The notes beneath the pieces were generated by a model that searched no databases, had not been told where the DNA came from, and saw nothing but the letters and a program-made list of their open reading frames with translations. From Ferrimonas pelagia (lineage in GTDB: Bacteria; Pseudomonadota; Gammaproteobacteria; Enterobacterales; Shewanellaceae): 64,000 nucleotides of DNA. Where the stretch lies: contig NZ_BAABJZ010000007.1 in the NCBI RefSeq assembly GCF_039543565.1, forward strand, positions 1-64,000. The letters are read 5' to 3'. The position numbers and the translations under genes are program-made. Positions 51,120 through 60,084 of this stretch are shown piece after piece (position 1 is the first letter of the stretch; each line of letters opens with the position of its first letter).

Positions 51120-52471
51120 TCCGCCATGCCATTGTCACCCTGCTAATCTTGGTCAACGCCACGGCAGCGGCAGCGCATGCCAGTGACGAGCTCGAAGCGA
51201 TGATCGCGCTGCAGGGCCAACAGATGCAACAAGAAAACCAACGTTGGCAGGCACAGCTGACCGACGAACAACAGCAAGTGCAAGGACAAACCCAGTCATT
51301 GCTCAGTCGCAAAGAGGCAGCAGAGGCACAGTTAGTACGGCAACAAGCCACACTAAGCTCGTTACAGCTCAAACGTCAGGCCTTAGAGACCCAACTGAGC
51401 GAAGCCCAAGAAGATATGGCGCTGGTCGATTCTGGCTACCGCCACGCGGCACAACGACTGCAACAACGCTGGCAATCCAGTCCAACCACCCTGTTGGCCC
51501 CCAACCGTCAAGCTTGGATGGCACATCAAGCGCAGCAAGCCCACTTTCCTAGCCAAGCCGAGCTCGACACTTTGATGGCGTACGCGCTGAACGATCTGCG
51601 TTACACCGCAGGCGTCCATCAAACCGAGCATCCGCTGATCTTGGCCGACGGCACCCAGACCGACAGCACGGTGCGGGTGATCGGTGGCTTGATGGCCACC
51701 GCTCAGCACCATGCTCAATTTGGCTTGGTACAACCCAAAGAGCAGCATGCAGCCTGGATCGGCCCATTATCGAGCGAGACCGCCAAACCGTTAGCGCTTT
51801 GGTGGCAGGATCCCAATCAGATCATCCCGCTGGATCTGAGCTACGGCGCCATCCTGGACAGCCTCACCGCACAACGAGGCCTAGCGCACTGGGTCGCACG
51901 AGGAGGGGAACTGCTGTGGCCCATTCTGCTGCTGGCGCTGTTTGGCCTCAGCCTGGCATTGATCTGCGCCATCCGTCTGTGCTGGTGGCGCCCGCTACCC
52001 GAAGCGCTCATGGAGATCGCCGCACTGAAAGCCGCCCCGGTTTGTCGCCGCACACCGGCCCAAAGCGTACTGCAACAAGGCCTAAAGCAGGGTGCCGATC
52101 TGGACGCCATGGAGCACGCGTTGAAGCACGGCATGCTGACCCATTGGCAGCGATTCCAGTGGGGCCTGACCTTACTGCCCCTGTTGGCAGCCTTGGCGCC
52201 GATGCTGGGCTTGCTCGGCACGGTCAGCGGGATGATCCAAACCTTCCAGGCCCTAACCGAGTTTGGCAATGCCGATCCACGCCTGCTGTCCGATGGGATC
52301 AGCAAAGCCTTGATCACCACCCAGGCCGGGCTGATCGTCGCGGTCCCCTTGATGCTGTTGCACCACCCATTAAAGCGACGCGCACGCTCGTTGGGTCTGA
52401 ACATGGAGCAAGCCAGTGCCCAGTTGATGGCGCACTCACTGAGCCTTAACCCCCAGCGGAGCACAAAATGA
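51116..52471 (+). CDS. ttpC: TtpC, MotA/TolQ/ExbB-family protein of the TonB2 system
   Basis: A 451-residue protein. It has a signal sequence (~1-22), a periplasmic coiled coil (~25-120) and globular region, and then a membrane helix (~263-285). A TolQ/ExbB-type core follows with APMLGLLGTVSGMIQTFQAL (~362-381) and GISKALITTQAGLIVAVP. The long N-terminal extension distinguishes TtpC from ordinary ExbB. It is required for TonB2-dependent transport in Vibrio. It overlaps both neighbours by 4 nt. Confidence 0.9.
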   Translation: MIRHAIVTLLILVNATAAAAHASDELEAMIALQGQQMQQENQRWQAQLTDEQQQVQGQTQSLLSRKEAAEAQLVRQQATLSSLQLKRQALETQLSEAQEDMALVDSGYRHAAQRLQQRWQSSPTTLLAPNRQAWMAHQAQQAHFPSQAELDTLMAYALNDLRYTAGVHQTEHPLILADGTQTDSTVRVIGGLMATAQHHAQFGLVQPKEQHAAWIGPLSSETAKPLALWWQDPNQIIPLDLSYGAILDSLTAQRGLAHWVARGGELLWPILLLALFGLSLALICAIRLCWWRPLPEALMEIAALKAAPVCRRTPAQSVLQQGLKQGADLDAMEHALKHGMLTHWQRFQWGLTLLPLLAALAPMLGLLGTVSGMIQTFQALTEFGNADPRLLSDGISKALITTQAGLIVAVPLMLLHHPLKRRARSLGLNMEQASAQLMAHSLSLNPQRSTK

Positions 52472-52950
52472 CGGAGATCCTCGTGCGCCAGTTTCAAGCA
52501 GGGGGACCGGTGATGTGGCCCATGTTGCTGTGCAGCACCTTGATGCTCTGGCAACTGAGTGGGTTGGCGCTGCAACGACTGCCCAAGTGTCCCCCACCGA
52601 GCACAACGGGCCGAGCGGCACTGGACAAACGTCTGCAGGCCTTGGCTGTGCAGCAGCGCAGCCTAGCTCGGCATTCGAGGATCCAGGGAGTCTTGCTGCT
52701 GGCGAAGATCGCACCGCTCTTGGGCCTGTTAGGCACCGTCAGCGGGATGATCTCGCTGTTCGCCAGCCTCTCGGATACGGGCCTGCATAACCCCAAGGCG
52801 TTATCCGATGGGATCGCCATGGCCATGATCACCACGCAAACCGGCCTGCTGATCGGCCTGCCGGGCTTGCTGGCGGGATGGCTGTATCAACGTCGCTTAA
52901 TCCGCCAGGACGAACAGGACAAATTACCAGGAGCCTGCAATGCTCAGTGA
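52468..52950 (+). CDS. exbB2: ExbB2 proton channel subunit
   Basis: A 160-residue TolQ/ExbB-family protein with three membrane helices (~15-32, ~75-95, ~118-140) and the signature PLLGLLGTVSGMISLF. With ExbD2 it forms the proton-driven motor that energises TonB2. The short form is typical of TonB2 systems. Confidence 0.92.
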   Translation: MTEILVRQFQAGGPVMWPMLLCSTLMLWQLSGLALQRLPKCPPPSTTGRAALDKRLQALAVQQRSLARHSRIQGVLLLAKIAPLLGLLGTVSGMISLFASLSDTGLHNPKALSDGIAMAMITTQTGLLIGLPGLLAGWLYQRRLIRQDEQDKLPGACNAQ

Positions 52951-53350
52951 ACGCCCTGACGTCGATCAAGACGCCGAGATCAACATGACTCCCATGTTGG
53001 ATGTGGTCTTTATTCTGCTAATCTTCTTCATTGTCTCCACCAGCTTTACCACACAGACCGCGATCGAGATCGAGCGTCCCCATGCCAGCACGGCGGAGTC
53101 GATGGAGCAGACCCCCGTGCTGTTGGTGCTTGATGCGGCCGGCCGCGTCTACTTGGACGATCAAACCCTCGACGTCTATTACCTCGAGGGCCGATTGCGA
53201 CAACTGGTGGCACAAACCCCGCAAATTCAATTGCTGATCATGGCGGATGAAAACTGCCCGACGGGCGCCACCATCGAGGTGCTGGACATTGCCCGGCGCA
53301 GCGGCATTCAGCACAGCCCGATAGCGGCCTCGGTCGGGATCAAACCCTGA
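52940..53350 (+). CDS. exbD2: ExbD2 proton channel subunit
   Basis: A 136-residue protein with an N-terminal cytoplasmic stretch, one membrane helix (MLDVVFILLIFFIVSTSF) carrying the essential proton-path Asp, and a periplasmic TolR/ExbD domain. It overlaps exbB2 by 11 nt and tonB2 by 1 nt. Confidence 0.93.
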   Translation: MLSERPDVDQDAEINMTPMLDVVFILLIFFIVSTSFTTQTAIEIERPHASTAESMEQTPVLLVLDAAGRVYLDDQTLDVYYLEGRLRQLVAQTPQIQLLIMADENCPTGATIEVLDIARRSGIQHSPIAASVGIKP

Positions 53351-53958
53351 TGCCTCTCTTGCGACTGAGTCTTGCCGTCACCTTAGCCGTGCTGCTTAGC
53401 TTGGCTCTGCCTGCCTGGCTCAACCTCAACTCGACCGAGATCCGAGCGGCGGCTGCCTCCACGGCGCCCTCCGTATGGCTGCCACCACCGGCCAAAAAAG
53501 AGCTCGTCGATGACGCCCCCGTAGAGCTTGCGCCAAGCGCGCCTGAGGCCCTGGCCAGCACCGAATGGCTCGTGCCAACGGCACCCGCGCCATCGATGGC
53601 ACCACTGGCCATCTCGTTGGCGGCACCCACCCTGTCCGCTTCCCTATTGCCGTCGCTCGGCACGGCCCTGCTCGATCTCACCCAGGTGGATGAAGCGCCG
53701 GAGCTGCTGCGTTACGTGGCACCGCGAACGCCCGTGGTGGCACGCTCACGACGCTTGCCGGGCAAAGTGGAGTTGCGATTGGTGGTTGAAGCCGACGGCA
53801 CCGTCAGTGCCGCTGAAGTGCTCAGTGCCGAGCCCGAGGGGATCTTCGAATCGGCCGCCTTAACGGCGGCCCAACAATGGCGTTTCAAACCCGCCCAACT
53901 CAACGGAGGGCCAGTCAGTGTCTATGTCGACGTCCCGCTCAGTTTTTCTGTCAATTAG
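53350..53958 (+). CDS. tonB2: TonB2 energy transducer
   Basis: A 202-residue protein with an N-terminal membrane anchor (~5-24), a Pro/Ala-rich periplasmic linker (~40-115) and a TonB C-terminal domain (~125-200: GKVELRLVVEADGTV, AALTAAQQWRFKPAQL). It transmits the ExbB2-ExbD2 motor force to the outer membrane receptor at the head of this operon and perhaps others. Confidence 0.92.
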   Translation: MPLLRLSLAVTLAVLLSLALPAWLNLNSTEIRAAAASTAPSVWLPPPAKKELVDDAPVELAPSAPEALASTEWLVPTAPAPSMAPLAISLAAPTLSASLLPSLGTALLDLTQVDEAPELLRYVAPRTPVVARSRRLPGKVELRLVVEADGTVSAAEVLSAEPEGIFESAALTAAQQWRFKPAQLNGGPVSVYVDVPLSFSVN

Positions 53959-55111
53959 CCTGCTGCTGGCGGTACTTAGCCCGGCGGTGGCCGCGTCCCT
54001 TTCCAGCCTGGATCGCGCCGCCCTGCAACGTGCTCAAAGCCTGATGGAGCAGGATCGTGCCTCCGATGCCATCGCACTGCTGCAACCTCGGCTGCAACAA
54101 AACCGCCCTCACCCGAACCTGTACCTATTCACCTGCCACGCGCTGGCTCAGCAGCATACCCACGAGCAGGAACAGAACGAAGCACTGGCGTGCTGGCAAC
54201 AGGGTCACGACTCGCACCCGCACCATGCCGCTTTGCTGCAAGGCTTGTCGACAGCGCTGATCCAAAACGCGCAATTTGATCAGGCCATCGCCCTGATCGA
54301 GCAACATCTGGCACAAGCGACGGCCCCGGAGCCACAGCATAACGAACTCCGTTACCTCTTGGCCTACAGTCACGTTCAACGGGAGCAGTATGCCGCCGCG
54401 CTAACCAGCCTATCGCCTTTGCCGCGCAACGAGCGTATTTGGCCGCTCATGGCCCACAGCCAGGCCGCACTGGAGCGCTGGCCTGAGTTGTTGGCAACGA
54501 CGGAAGAGTGGCTCATAAAGGTACCGGAAAGTGCCACGGCCTGGCGGCTCATGGCGCAAGCACAGTTAGCCTTGCAGCAACCGCAAGCGGCGACGCTCGC
54601 ACTGCAGATCAGCGAGTTGCTTGATCCCAGCAATGTGGCGCCATTACATGGGCTGTATGCCTCCCTCGGCGCGTATGATCTCGCCAGCCAGTGCTTAAGC
54701 TATCAGGATAATCTGCAATGTCTGCGCTTCGGCCTGCTGGCCGGGCGTTATCAGGCCAGCATCGATGCCGCATCCCGCTGGACACCTAACCTACAGGACT
54801 GGGACGCCTATCACCTGTTACTCGGACAACTGTTGCAGCGCACGGGCGAGCGTCACTTGGCGCGACAAACCTGGTGGCAGGTGGGAACACAAGCACTGCC
54901 TGTCGAGTCTGAGGGCGAGCTAAGAAGATTGCGGCAGCAGCGAGAGCGCGCACGAGGTCAAGCCCTGCTATTGATAGGACAGAGTCACTGGCTCGAATCC
55001 CAGTGGCCCGAGGCGCAGATCGCCTACCGCCAAATGGCCCGATTGCCCGGCTACAAGCAGCAAGGGCAATCGTTACTTACGGCCATCGAACAGTATCGCC
55101 TACTCGATTGA
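53918..55111 (+). CDS. TPR protein of the TonB2 cluster
   Basis: A 397-residue exported protein with signal peptide (~1-26, AVLSPAVAA) and a series of tetratricopeptide-like helix pairs (~30-350). A TPR gene closes tonB2 clusters in Vibrio/Shewanella relatives. GTG 53918 lies 7 nt from GGAGGG; ATG 53924 is the alternative start. It overlaps tonB2 by 41 nt. It converges on nlpI with only 12 nt between stops and no visible terminator. Confidence 0.82.
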   Translation: MSMSTSRSVFLSISLLLAVLSPAVAASLSSLDRAALQRAQSLMEQDRASDAIALLQPRLQQNRPHPNLYLFTCHALAQQHTHEQEQNEALACWQQGHDSHPHHAALLQGLSTALIQNAQFDQAIALIEQHLAQATAPEPQHNELRYLLAYSHVQREQYAAALTSLSPLPRNERIWPLMAHSQAALERWPELLATTEEWLIKVPESATAWRLMAQAQLALQQPQAATLALQISELLDPSNVAPLHGLYASLGAYDLASQCLSYQDNLQCLRFGLLAGRYQASIDAASRWTPNLQDWDAYHLLLGQLLQRTGERHLARQTWWQVGTQALPVESEGELRRLRQQRERARGQALLLIGQSHWLESQWPEAQIAYRQMARLPGYKQQGQSLLTAIEQYRLLD

Positions 55112-55123
55112 ACATCGATGGGA

Positions 55124-56041
55124 TCAGAAAGTTGGCGCGCGGTCTCGGGTACGAGCTTCGGCCTCAGCCATGGCGCTCTCGGCCACCTGACGCATCTCCA
55201 TCAGGGCATAGCGATGCTCGACAAACTCATACACATTGGTCGCTAGCGCCAGCTTGTACAGGTTCATCGCCTTGCCATTGTCACCTTGCAGACGCGCTCG
55301 CTTGCCCAAATAGAAATAGGCTTCGCACAGGCGCTCGGCTAATTCGCCTTGCTGGCTCAGCCCCTCACGGCTGCTGGCCAACAGATCGCCCGCGCCGATC
55401 CGGCCCAAGAACAGATCCACTAGGCCGGTCGCCCAATTGTCCTCATCCATCCGAGTGCGGTGATCCGCCAGTTGGATCAGGGCTTGCTCAGAGTCCAGCT
55501 CCTGCTGCGCCAGATATAACCAGATAGCGCGATAGGGATCGCTGGGCTCTTCCAGCAAAAAGGTGGTCAGATCCTGGACCGCCAGATCGGCCCGTTCGCC
55601 GTAGTAAAGCGCGATCCCTCGATTGAGATAGGCAAAGGTAAATTCCGGATCCAACTCAAGCACGGCATCAAACGCCTGGTAAGCCTGATCGAACTCCATC
55701 GCCTGAGTAGCGTAGATCCCGATGAAGTTATACACATCGGTATAATCGGGCTGCAGCGATAACGCCTGATTAAAGTCGATCCGAGCCAGTGTGCGCAATC
55801 CCACCGCATCGTACCGAATGCCACGGTCATATAGGAAACGGGCGCGCTGTTGCTCGGTCAGATCCGGCACCTGCAACAATTCGCTGAGCTTGGCCAGTTG
55901 GATCTCAACCTGAGGATCCGCTTGTCGTGGCGTTGCCAGCAGCAACTGTGGCTCATAACCCACGCTCGATGGCTGAGTCGCACAACCGCCTAACAGCAAA
56001 CCGGCGATCAACGCCGGTGCCAATAACTTCTTCATCGTCAT
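55124..56041 (-). CDS. nlpI: Lipoprotein NlpI
   Basis: A TPR lipoprotein, 305 residues. Lipobox LLGGC lies at the end of an 18-residue signal sequence, followed by helical TPR units (~60-200). NlpI is an outer membrane adaptor that controls turnover of peptidoglycan endopeptidases with Prc and affects cell division. The assignment is supported by pnp upstream, as in E. coli. ATG 56041 has AGGA 5 nt upstream; ATG 56035 is also possible. Confidence 0.9.
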   Translation of the reverse strand: MTMKKLLAPALIAGLLLGGCATQPSSVGYEPQLLLATPRQADPQVEIQLAKLSELLQVPDLTEQQRARFLYDRGIRYDAVGLRTLARIDFNQALSLQPDYTDVYNFIGIYATQAMEFDQAYQAFDAVLELDPEFTFAYLNRGIALYYGERADLAVQDLTTFLLEEPSDPYRAIWLYLAQQELDSEQALIQLADHRTRMDEDNWATGLVDLFLGRIGAGDLLASSREGLSQQGELAERLCEAYFYLGKRARLQGDNGKAMNLYKLALATNVYEFVEHRYALMEMRQVAESAMAEAEARTRDRAPTF

Positions 56042-56088
56042 TTCGGTCCTTTTGGCCTCAGGAAAACGAGTTCCCGCACCATCAAACA

Positions 56089-56116
56089 AAAAAGGAGAGC
56101 TAATGCTCTCCTTTTT
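56089..56116 (-). terminator. pnp terminator
   Basis: A 12-bp perfect stem AAAAAGGAGAGC/GCTCTCCTTTTT with TAAT loop, 13 nt past the pnp stop, T-rich on the minus strand. It separates pnp from nlpI. Confidence 0.92.
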
Positions 56117-56129
56117 ACCACAGTTTGCC

Positions 56130-58226
56130 TTACTCGGCAGCAGGCTTAACCGCGGCTTCCTTCATGGACAGGCGGATACGGCCTTGGCGGTCAACTTCAA
56201 CCACCTTGACGTCCACTTCCTGACCCATGCTCAGGTGATCAGCCACGTTGTTGACGCGCTCTTCACAGATCTGAGAGATGTGTACCAGACCGTCTTTACC
56301 TGGCAGGATGTTTACAAACGCACCGAAATCAACGATACGAACAACCTTACCTTTGTAGACACGACCCTCTTCCACATCCGCGGTGATCGCTTCGATGCGT
56401 GCGATCGCATCTTTCGCTGCCGCACCGTCGGTAGAAGCCACCTTCACGGTACCATCATCTTCGATCTCGATGGTGGTGCCGGTCTCTTCGGTCAATGCAC
56501 GGATCACCGCACCACCTTTACCGATCACGTCGCGGATCTTGTCCGGGTTGATCTTGATGGTGGTGATTCGAGGTGCGTGGATAGACAGCTCGGTGCGGTG
56601 AGACGGCATCGCCTGATCCATCACAGCCAAGATGTGGTTACGCGCTTCGTTGGCCTGCTTCAGGGCGATCTGCATGATCTCCTGAGTGATGCCTTCGATC
56701 TTGATGTCCATCTGCAGCGCAGTGATACCACCTGTGGTACCGGCGACCTTAAAGTCCATGTCACCCAGGTGATCTTCGTCACCCAAGATATCGGTCAGAA
56801 CCGCAAACTTGTCGCCATCCTTCACCAGACCCATGGCGATACCCGCCACAGAAGCCTTGATCGGCACACCGGCGTCCATCAGAGCCAAAGAGGTACCACA
56901 TACGGAGGCCATGGAGGAGGAGCCGTTGGATTCGGTGATCTCAGAAACCACACGAACGGTGTACGGGAACTCTTCTGCGGTGGGCATTACGGCCTGAACA
57001 CCGCGCTTCGCCAGTTTACCGTGGCCGATCTCACGACGCTTCGGTGAACCCATAAAGCCGGTCTCACCGACGCTGTATGGAGGGAAGTTGTAGTGCAGCA
57101 TGAAGCGATCGGTACGCTCGCCGATCAGCTCATCGATGATCTGACCGTCACGCTCGGTACCCAGCGTCGCGGCAACCAGTGCCTGAGTCTCACCACGGGT
57201 AAACAGGGCCGAGCCGTGAGTACGTGGCAGAACGCCAGGCAGGACAGACAGGGCGCGAACCATCTTGGTGTCACGACCGTCAATGCGCGGCTCACCGGCG
57301 ATGATACGGCGACGAACTACGGACTTTTCCAATGCACCCAGCAGGCCGGAGATCTCGGAACCATCTTGCTCAGGATCGGCAGCCAGGATCGCTTCTTTCG
57401 CCGCGGTCTTGGCCGCATTGATGGCGGCAACACGCTCAACCTTGTCGGTCACGCGGTAGGCATCGCCCAGGCTAGCTTCAGCCAACTCAGCCACTTTATC
57501 GGCCAGAGTCACGTTCTTCTCTGGCGCAGTCCAGTCCCAAGCCGGCTTGCCCGCTTCGGCCTTCAGCTCGTTGATCGCGTTGATCACGATCTGCTGAGCT
57601 TGGTGACCGTAAACCACAGCACCCAGCATCACTTCTTCAGACAGCACTTCGGCTTCGGATTCCACCATCAGAACCGCGCCTTCGGTACCGGCAACAACCA
57701 GATCCAGCTTAGACTCTTTCAGCTCCTCAACGGATGGGTTGAGCAGGTACTCGCCATCTTGATAGCCAACACGAGCACAGCCGATAGGACCGTTAAACGG
57801 CACGCCGGACAGAGACAGCGCCGCAGACGCACCGATCATCGCGACCACATCTGGAGAAACGGCCGGCTCAACGGAAACAACGGTAGCAACCACCTGGACT
57901 TCGTTCATGAAGCCTTTCGGGAACAGAGGGCGGATCGGACGGTCGATCAAACGCGCGGTCAGAGTCTCGCTTTCAGCAGGACGACCTTCACGCTTAAAGA
58001 AGCCACCCGGGATCTTACCGGCTGCATAAGTCTTTTCCTGGTAGTTCACGGTCAGCGGGAAAAAGTCCTGACCCGGCTGAACGGTTTTCTTACCGACCAC
58101 GGTAACCAATACCGTGGTGTCGCCCATGCTGGCCAGAACGGCGGCATCGGCTTGACGGGCGATAACACCGGTTTCCAGGGTTACGGTATGTTTACCGTAG
58201 GGAAAGCTCTTAATGACAGGATTCAC
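56130..58226 (-). CDS. pnp: Polynucleotide phosphorylase
   Basis: A 3'-5' phosphorolytic exoribonuclease of the RNA degradosome, 698 residues (E. coli 711). Two RNase PH domains (the second holding GETQALVAATLG and DFKVAGTTGGITALQMDIK) are separated by a helical domain. A KH domain (IRDVIGKGGAVIRALTEE) and an S1 domain (GRVYKGKVVRIVDFGAFVNI) follow. ATG 58226 gives the canonical MNPVIKSF. A TATACT box on the minus strand near 58271 could be a promoter. In E. coli pnp autoregulates through its leader. Confidence 0.97.
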   Translation of the reverse strand: MNPVIKSFPYGKHTVTLETGVIARQADAAVLASMGDTTVLVTVVGKKTVQPGQDFFPLTVNYQEKTYAAGKIPGGFFKREGRPAESETLTARLIDRPIRPLFPKGFMNEVQVVATVVSVEPAVSPDVVAMIGASAALSLSGVPFNGPIGCARVGYQDGEYLLNPSVEELKESKLDLVVAGTEGAVLMVESEAEVLSEEVMLGAVVYGHQAQQIVINAINELKAEAGKPAWDWTAPEKNVTLADKVAELAEASLGDAYRVTDKVERVAAINAAKTAAKEAILAADPEQDGSEISGLLGALEKSVVRRRIIAGEPRIDGRDTKMVRALSVLPGVLPRTHGSALFTRGETQALVAATLGTERDGQIIDELIGERTDRFMLHYNFPPYSVGETGFMGSPKRREIGHGKLAKRGVQAVMPTAEEFPYTVRVVSEITESNGSSSMASVCGTSLALMDAGVPIKASVAGIAMGLVKDGDKFAVLTDILGDEDHLGDMDFKVAGTTGGITALQMDIKIEGITQEIMQIALKQANEARNHILAVMDQAMPSHRTELSIHAPRITTIKINPDKIRDVIGKGGAVIRALTEETGTTIEIEDDGTVKVASTDGAAAKDAIARIEAITADVEEGRVYKGKVVRIVDFGAFVNILPGKDGLVHISQICEERVNNVADHLSMGQEVDVKVVEVDRQGRIRLSMKEAAVKPAAE

Positions 58227-58443
58227 TAGCTGTTTCCTTTAATCTATTTTCGTCTTGAAATTCGCTCGTTAGTATACTGCAAAGCCGACCGAAAGACAGA
58301 GCAGCTCAGCGAATTGTTTGCCGATAAGATCCAAAGGATCGCCCCAAAAAACCGAAGCTTCATTGACCGTTTCGCGCTCGCTAGGCCAACTTGAATTGCT
58401 GCTCCGACTCGCTCCCACCACCGCCAAACGAAAGGGCCAACCG

Positions 58444-58719
58444 ATGCACTCAGACCCAGACAAAATGCTTAAAAAGCACCAACAGCTCACTCACTCAGAA
58501 GGCGTTAAGGTGGCCTCCCATACGCAGCGCGAGAGCGGTGACTGGGTATTACACACCTTAATGCTGGAGGGGCATGATGTCCCCTTCAAGTTCCGCCGCC
58601 CCAAAGGCTACCAGTCACTCAAGGGCCAACGGGTTAACCTGACCTATTACGCTGCGACAGAATCGGTTGCCGGCTTTGAGATGGAGATCATGAAGGTGGT
58701 GCGGATCAAGCGCAGCTAG
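58444..58719 (+). CDS. Small conserved-looking protein opposite the rpsO-pnp gap
   Basis: A 91-residue basic protein with regularly spaced beta-type stretches (WVLHTLMLEGHDVPFKFRR, RVNLTYYAATESV, MEIMKVVRIKR). I do not recognise a family. ATG 58444 is chosen because the 42 upstream codons are open but look unstructured. It is on the opposite strand to rpsO and pnp and interrupts that conserved pair. Its stop lies just before the terminator shared with rpsO. Related genera may carry a small gene at this site (recollection only). Confidence 0.65.
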   Translation: MHSDPDKMLKKHQQLTHSEGVKVASHTQRESGDWVLHTLMLEGHDVPFKFRRPKGYQSLKGQRVNLTYYAATESVAGFEMEIMKVVRIKRS

Positions 58720-58732
58720 TGGTCCGAGACGA

Positions 58733-58760
58733 AAAAAGGGAGCCCTAAGGCTCCCTTTTT
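58733..58760. terminator. Bidirectional terminator between rpsO and the 91-residue gene
   Basis: A 12-bp perfect stem AAAAAGGGAGCC/GGCTCCCTTTTT with CTAA loop and T runs on both strands. It ends rpsO (minus) and the small plus-strand gene. Confidence 0.92.
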
Positions 58761-58776
58761 CAAAACTTGGTGCGAC

Positions 58777-59046
58777 TTAGCGACGCAGACCCAGCTTGGC
58801 GATCAGCTCTTGGTAACGAGCTACATCTTTACGCTTCAAGTAGTCCAGCAGCTTACGACGCTGAGCAACCATGCGCAGCAGACCGCGACGGCTGTGGTGG
58901 TCGTGGATGTGCTGCTTGAAGTGGCCTTGCAGGTGGTTGATCTGAGCGGTGTGCAGGGCAACCTGTACTTCAGGGGTACCGGTGTCGTTTTCACCACGAC
59001 CGAACTCAGCAACGATCTTCGCTTTAGCTTCTGCGCTTAGTGACAT
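58777..59046 (-). CDS. rpsO: 30S ribosomal protein S15
   Basis: An 89-residue primary 16S rRNA-binding protein, with the conserved IVAEFGRGENDTGTPEVQ start and HHSRRGLLRMVAQRRKLLDYL helix. ATG 59046 follows GGAGAG. It has its own promoter at the end of truB and a leader hairpin suited to S15 feedback control. Confidence 0.98.
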   Translation of the reverse strand: MSLSAEAKAKIVAEFGRGENDTGTPEVQVALHTAQINHLQGHFKQHIHDHHSRRGLLRMVAQRRKLLDYLKRKDVARYQELIAKLGLRR

Positions 59047-59077
59047 AGTCATCTCTCCAAAAAATAAGTAAATCGAT

Positions 59078-59105
59078 CTTGAGCCGATCACTAACTCAGC
59101 TCAAG
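59078..59105 (-). promoter_or_regulatory. rpsO leader stem-loop
   Basis: A 7-bp stem CTTGAGC/GCTCAAG with a 14-nt loop at the 5' end of the predicted ~62-nt rpsO leader. S15 represses its own translation through leader structures in several bacteria, so this is a candidate target (inference). Confidence 0.4.
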
Positions 59106-59114
59106 AGGCGGGGC

Positions 59115-59143
59115 AGTATAACGGCTCTGCCCCTTGGCCTCAA
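59115..59143 (-). promoter_or_regulatory. rpsO promoter overlapping the truB stop codon
   Basis: On the minus strand TTGAGG (59143-59138) and TATACT (59120-59115) are spaced exactly 17 nt. The -35 covers the TGA of truB. A GGGGCAG/CTGCCCC dyad flanks the -10. Confidence 0.65.
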
Positions 59144-60084
59144 GCGTCTTGAAACACCACCAGGCGCTTCGGAGCCACCAGACCGTCATCATCGATCTGA
59201 CCGATGCCAGCGAAGGTCTTCGCCTCGCCAATGGTCAGACGCACCAAACCATCGAGTGGTGCCCCCGGCACTTGCACCGGCTGGCCCTGCATCAAGTAAC
59301 TGGCCACCACATCGGTCATGTTGACCTCAGGCAGTGAGCCTACCGCGGTATCCATCGGCAACAAGAACGGATCCAAAAACGTTTTTGGTGCCACCTCTTG
59401 CTGCTCGGCCTCAGTCAGCAATTGCTGGAGCTGCTCCAACGTCACCATACGCTCTGCGGGGTAACCGGCCACCTGCGTGCGACGCAAGACTTTGACGTGT
59501 GCGCCACAGCCCAACAGCTCACCCAGATCATCGGTGATAGTGCGGATGTAGGTGCCTTTGGACACATGAATGTCCAACTCCACCTCATCGCCTTCGAATC
59601 GCAGCAGGTTGAGCTCGAATACGGTGATCGGACGCGCTTCACGCGGCACCTCGATCCCCTCGCGGGCATACTTGTACAGCGGCTGGCCCTGGTATTTGAG
59701 CGCCGAGTACATCGACGGCACCTGCATGGTGTCACCCCGGAAGGTGTCCAGCGCGGCATTGAGCTGCTCTGCGGTCACGTTAACCGGACGCTCTGACACC
59801 ACTTCGCCGTCGGCATCAGAAGTATCGGTACGCACGCCCAGTTTGGCGACCACGGTGTAACGCTTGTCGGAATCCAGCAGGAATTGGGAAAACTTGGTGG
59901 CCTCGCCCAAACAGATCGGCAGCATCCCGGTCGCCAGTGGATCCAATGCCCCGGTGTGACCCGCTTTGTTGGCATTGTAGATCCGCTTGACCTTCTGCAG
60001 CGCATCGTTCGAGGACAGCCCTTGCGGTTTATCCAGCAGCAGCACACCGTCGATCAGACGGCCACGATTACGACGACGACCCAT
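59140..60084 (-). CDS. truB: tRNA pseudouridine-55 synthase
   Basis: Makes the universal pseudouridine in the tRNA T loop. 314 residues. The catalytic Asp is in HTGALDPLATGMLP (~residues 43-56), with the KRYTVVAKLG and HVSKGTYIRT motifs and a PUA-like C-terminal part. It starts by 1-nt overlap with the rbfA stop (TAATG). Confidence 0.97.
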   Translation of the reverse strand: MGRRRNRGRLIDGVLLLDKPQGLSSNDALQKVKRIYNANKAGHTGALDPLATGMLPICLGEATKFSQFLLDSDKRYTVVAKLGVRTDTSDADGEVVSERPVNVTAEQLNAALDTFRGDTMQVPSMYSALKYQGQPLYKYAREGIEVPREARPITVFELNLLRFEGDEVELDIHVSKGTYIRTITDDLGELLGCGAHVKVLRRTQVAGYPAERMVTLEQLQQLLTEAEQQEVAPKTFLDPFLLPMDTAVGSLPEVNMTDVVASYLMQGQPVQVPGAPLDGLVRLTIGEAKTFAGIGQIDDDGLVAPKRLVVFQDA

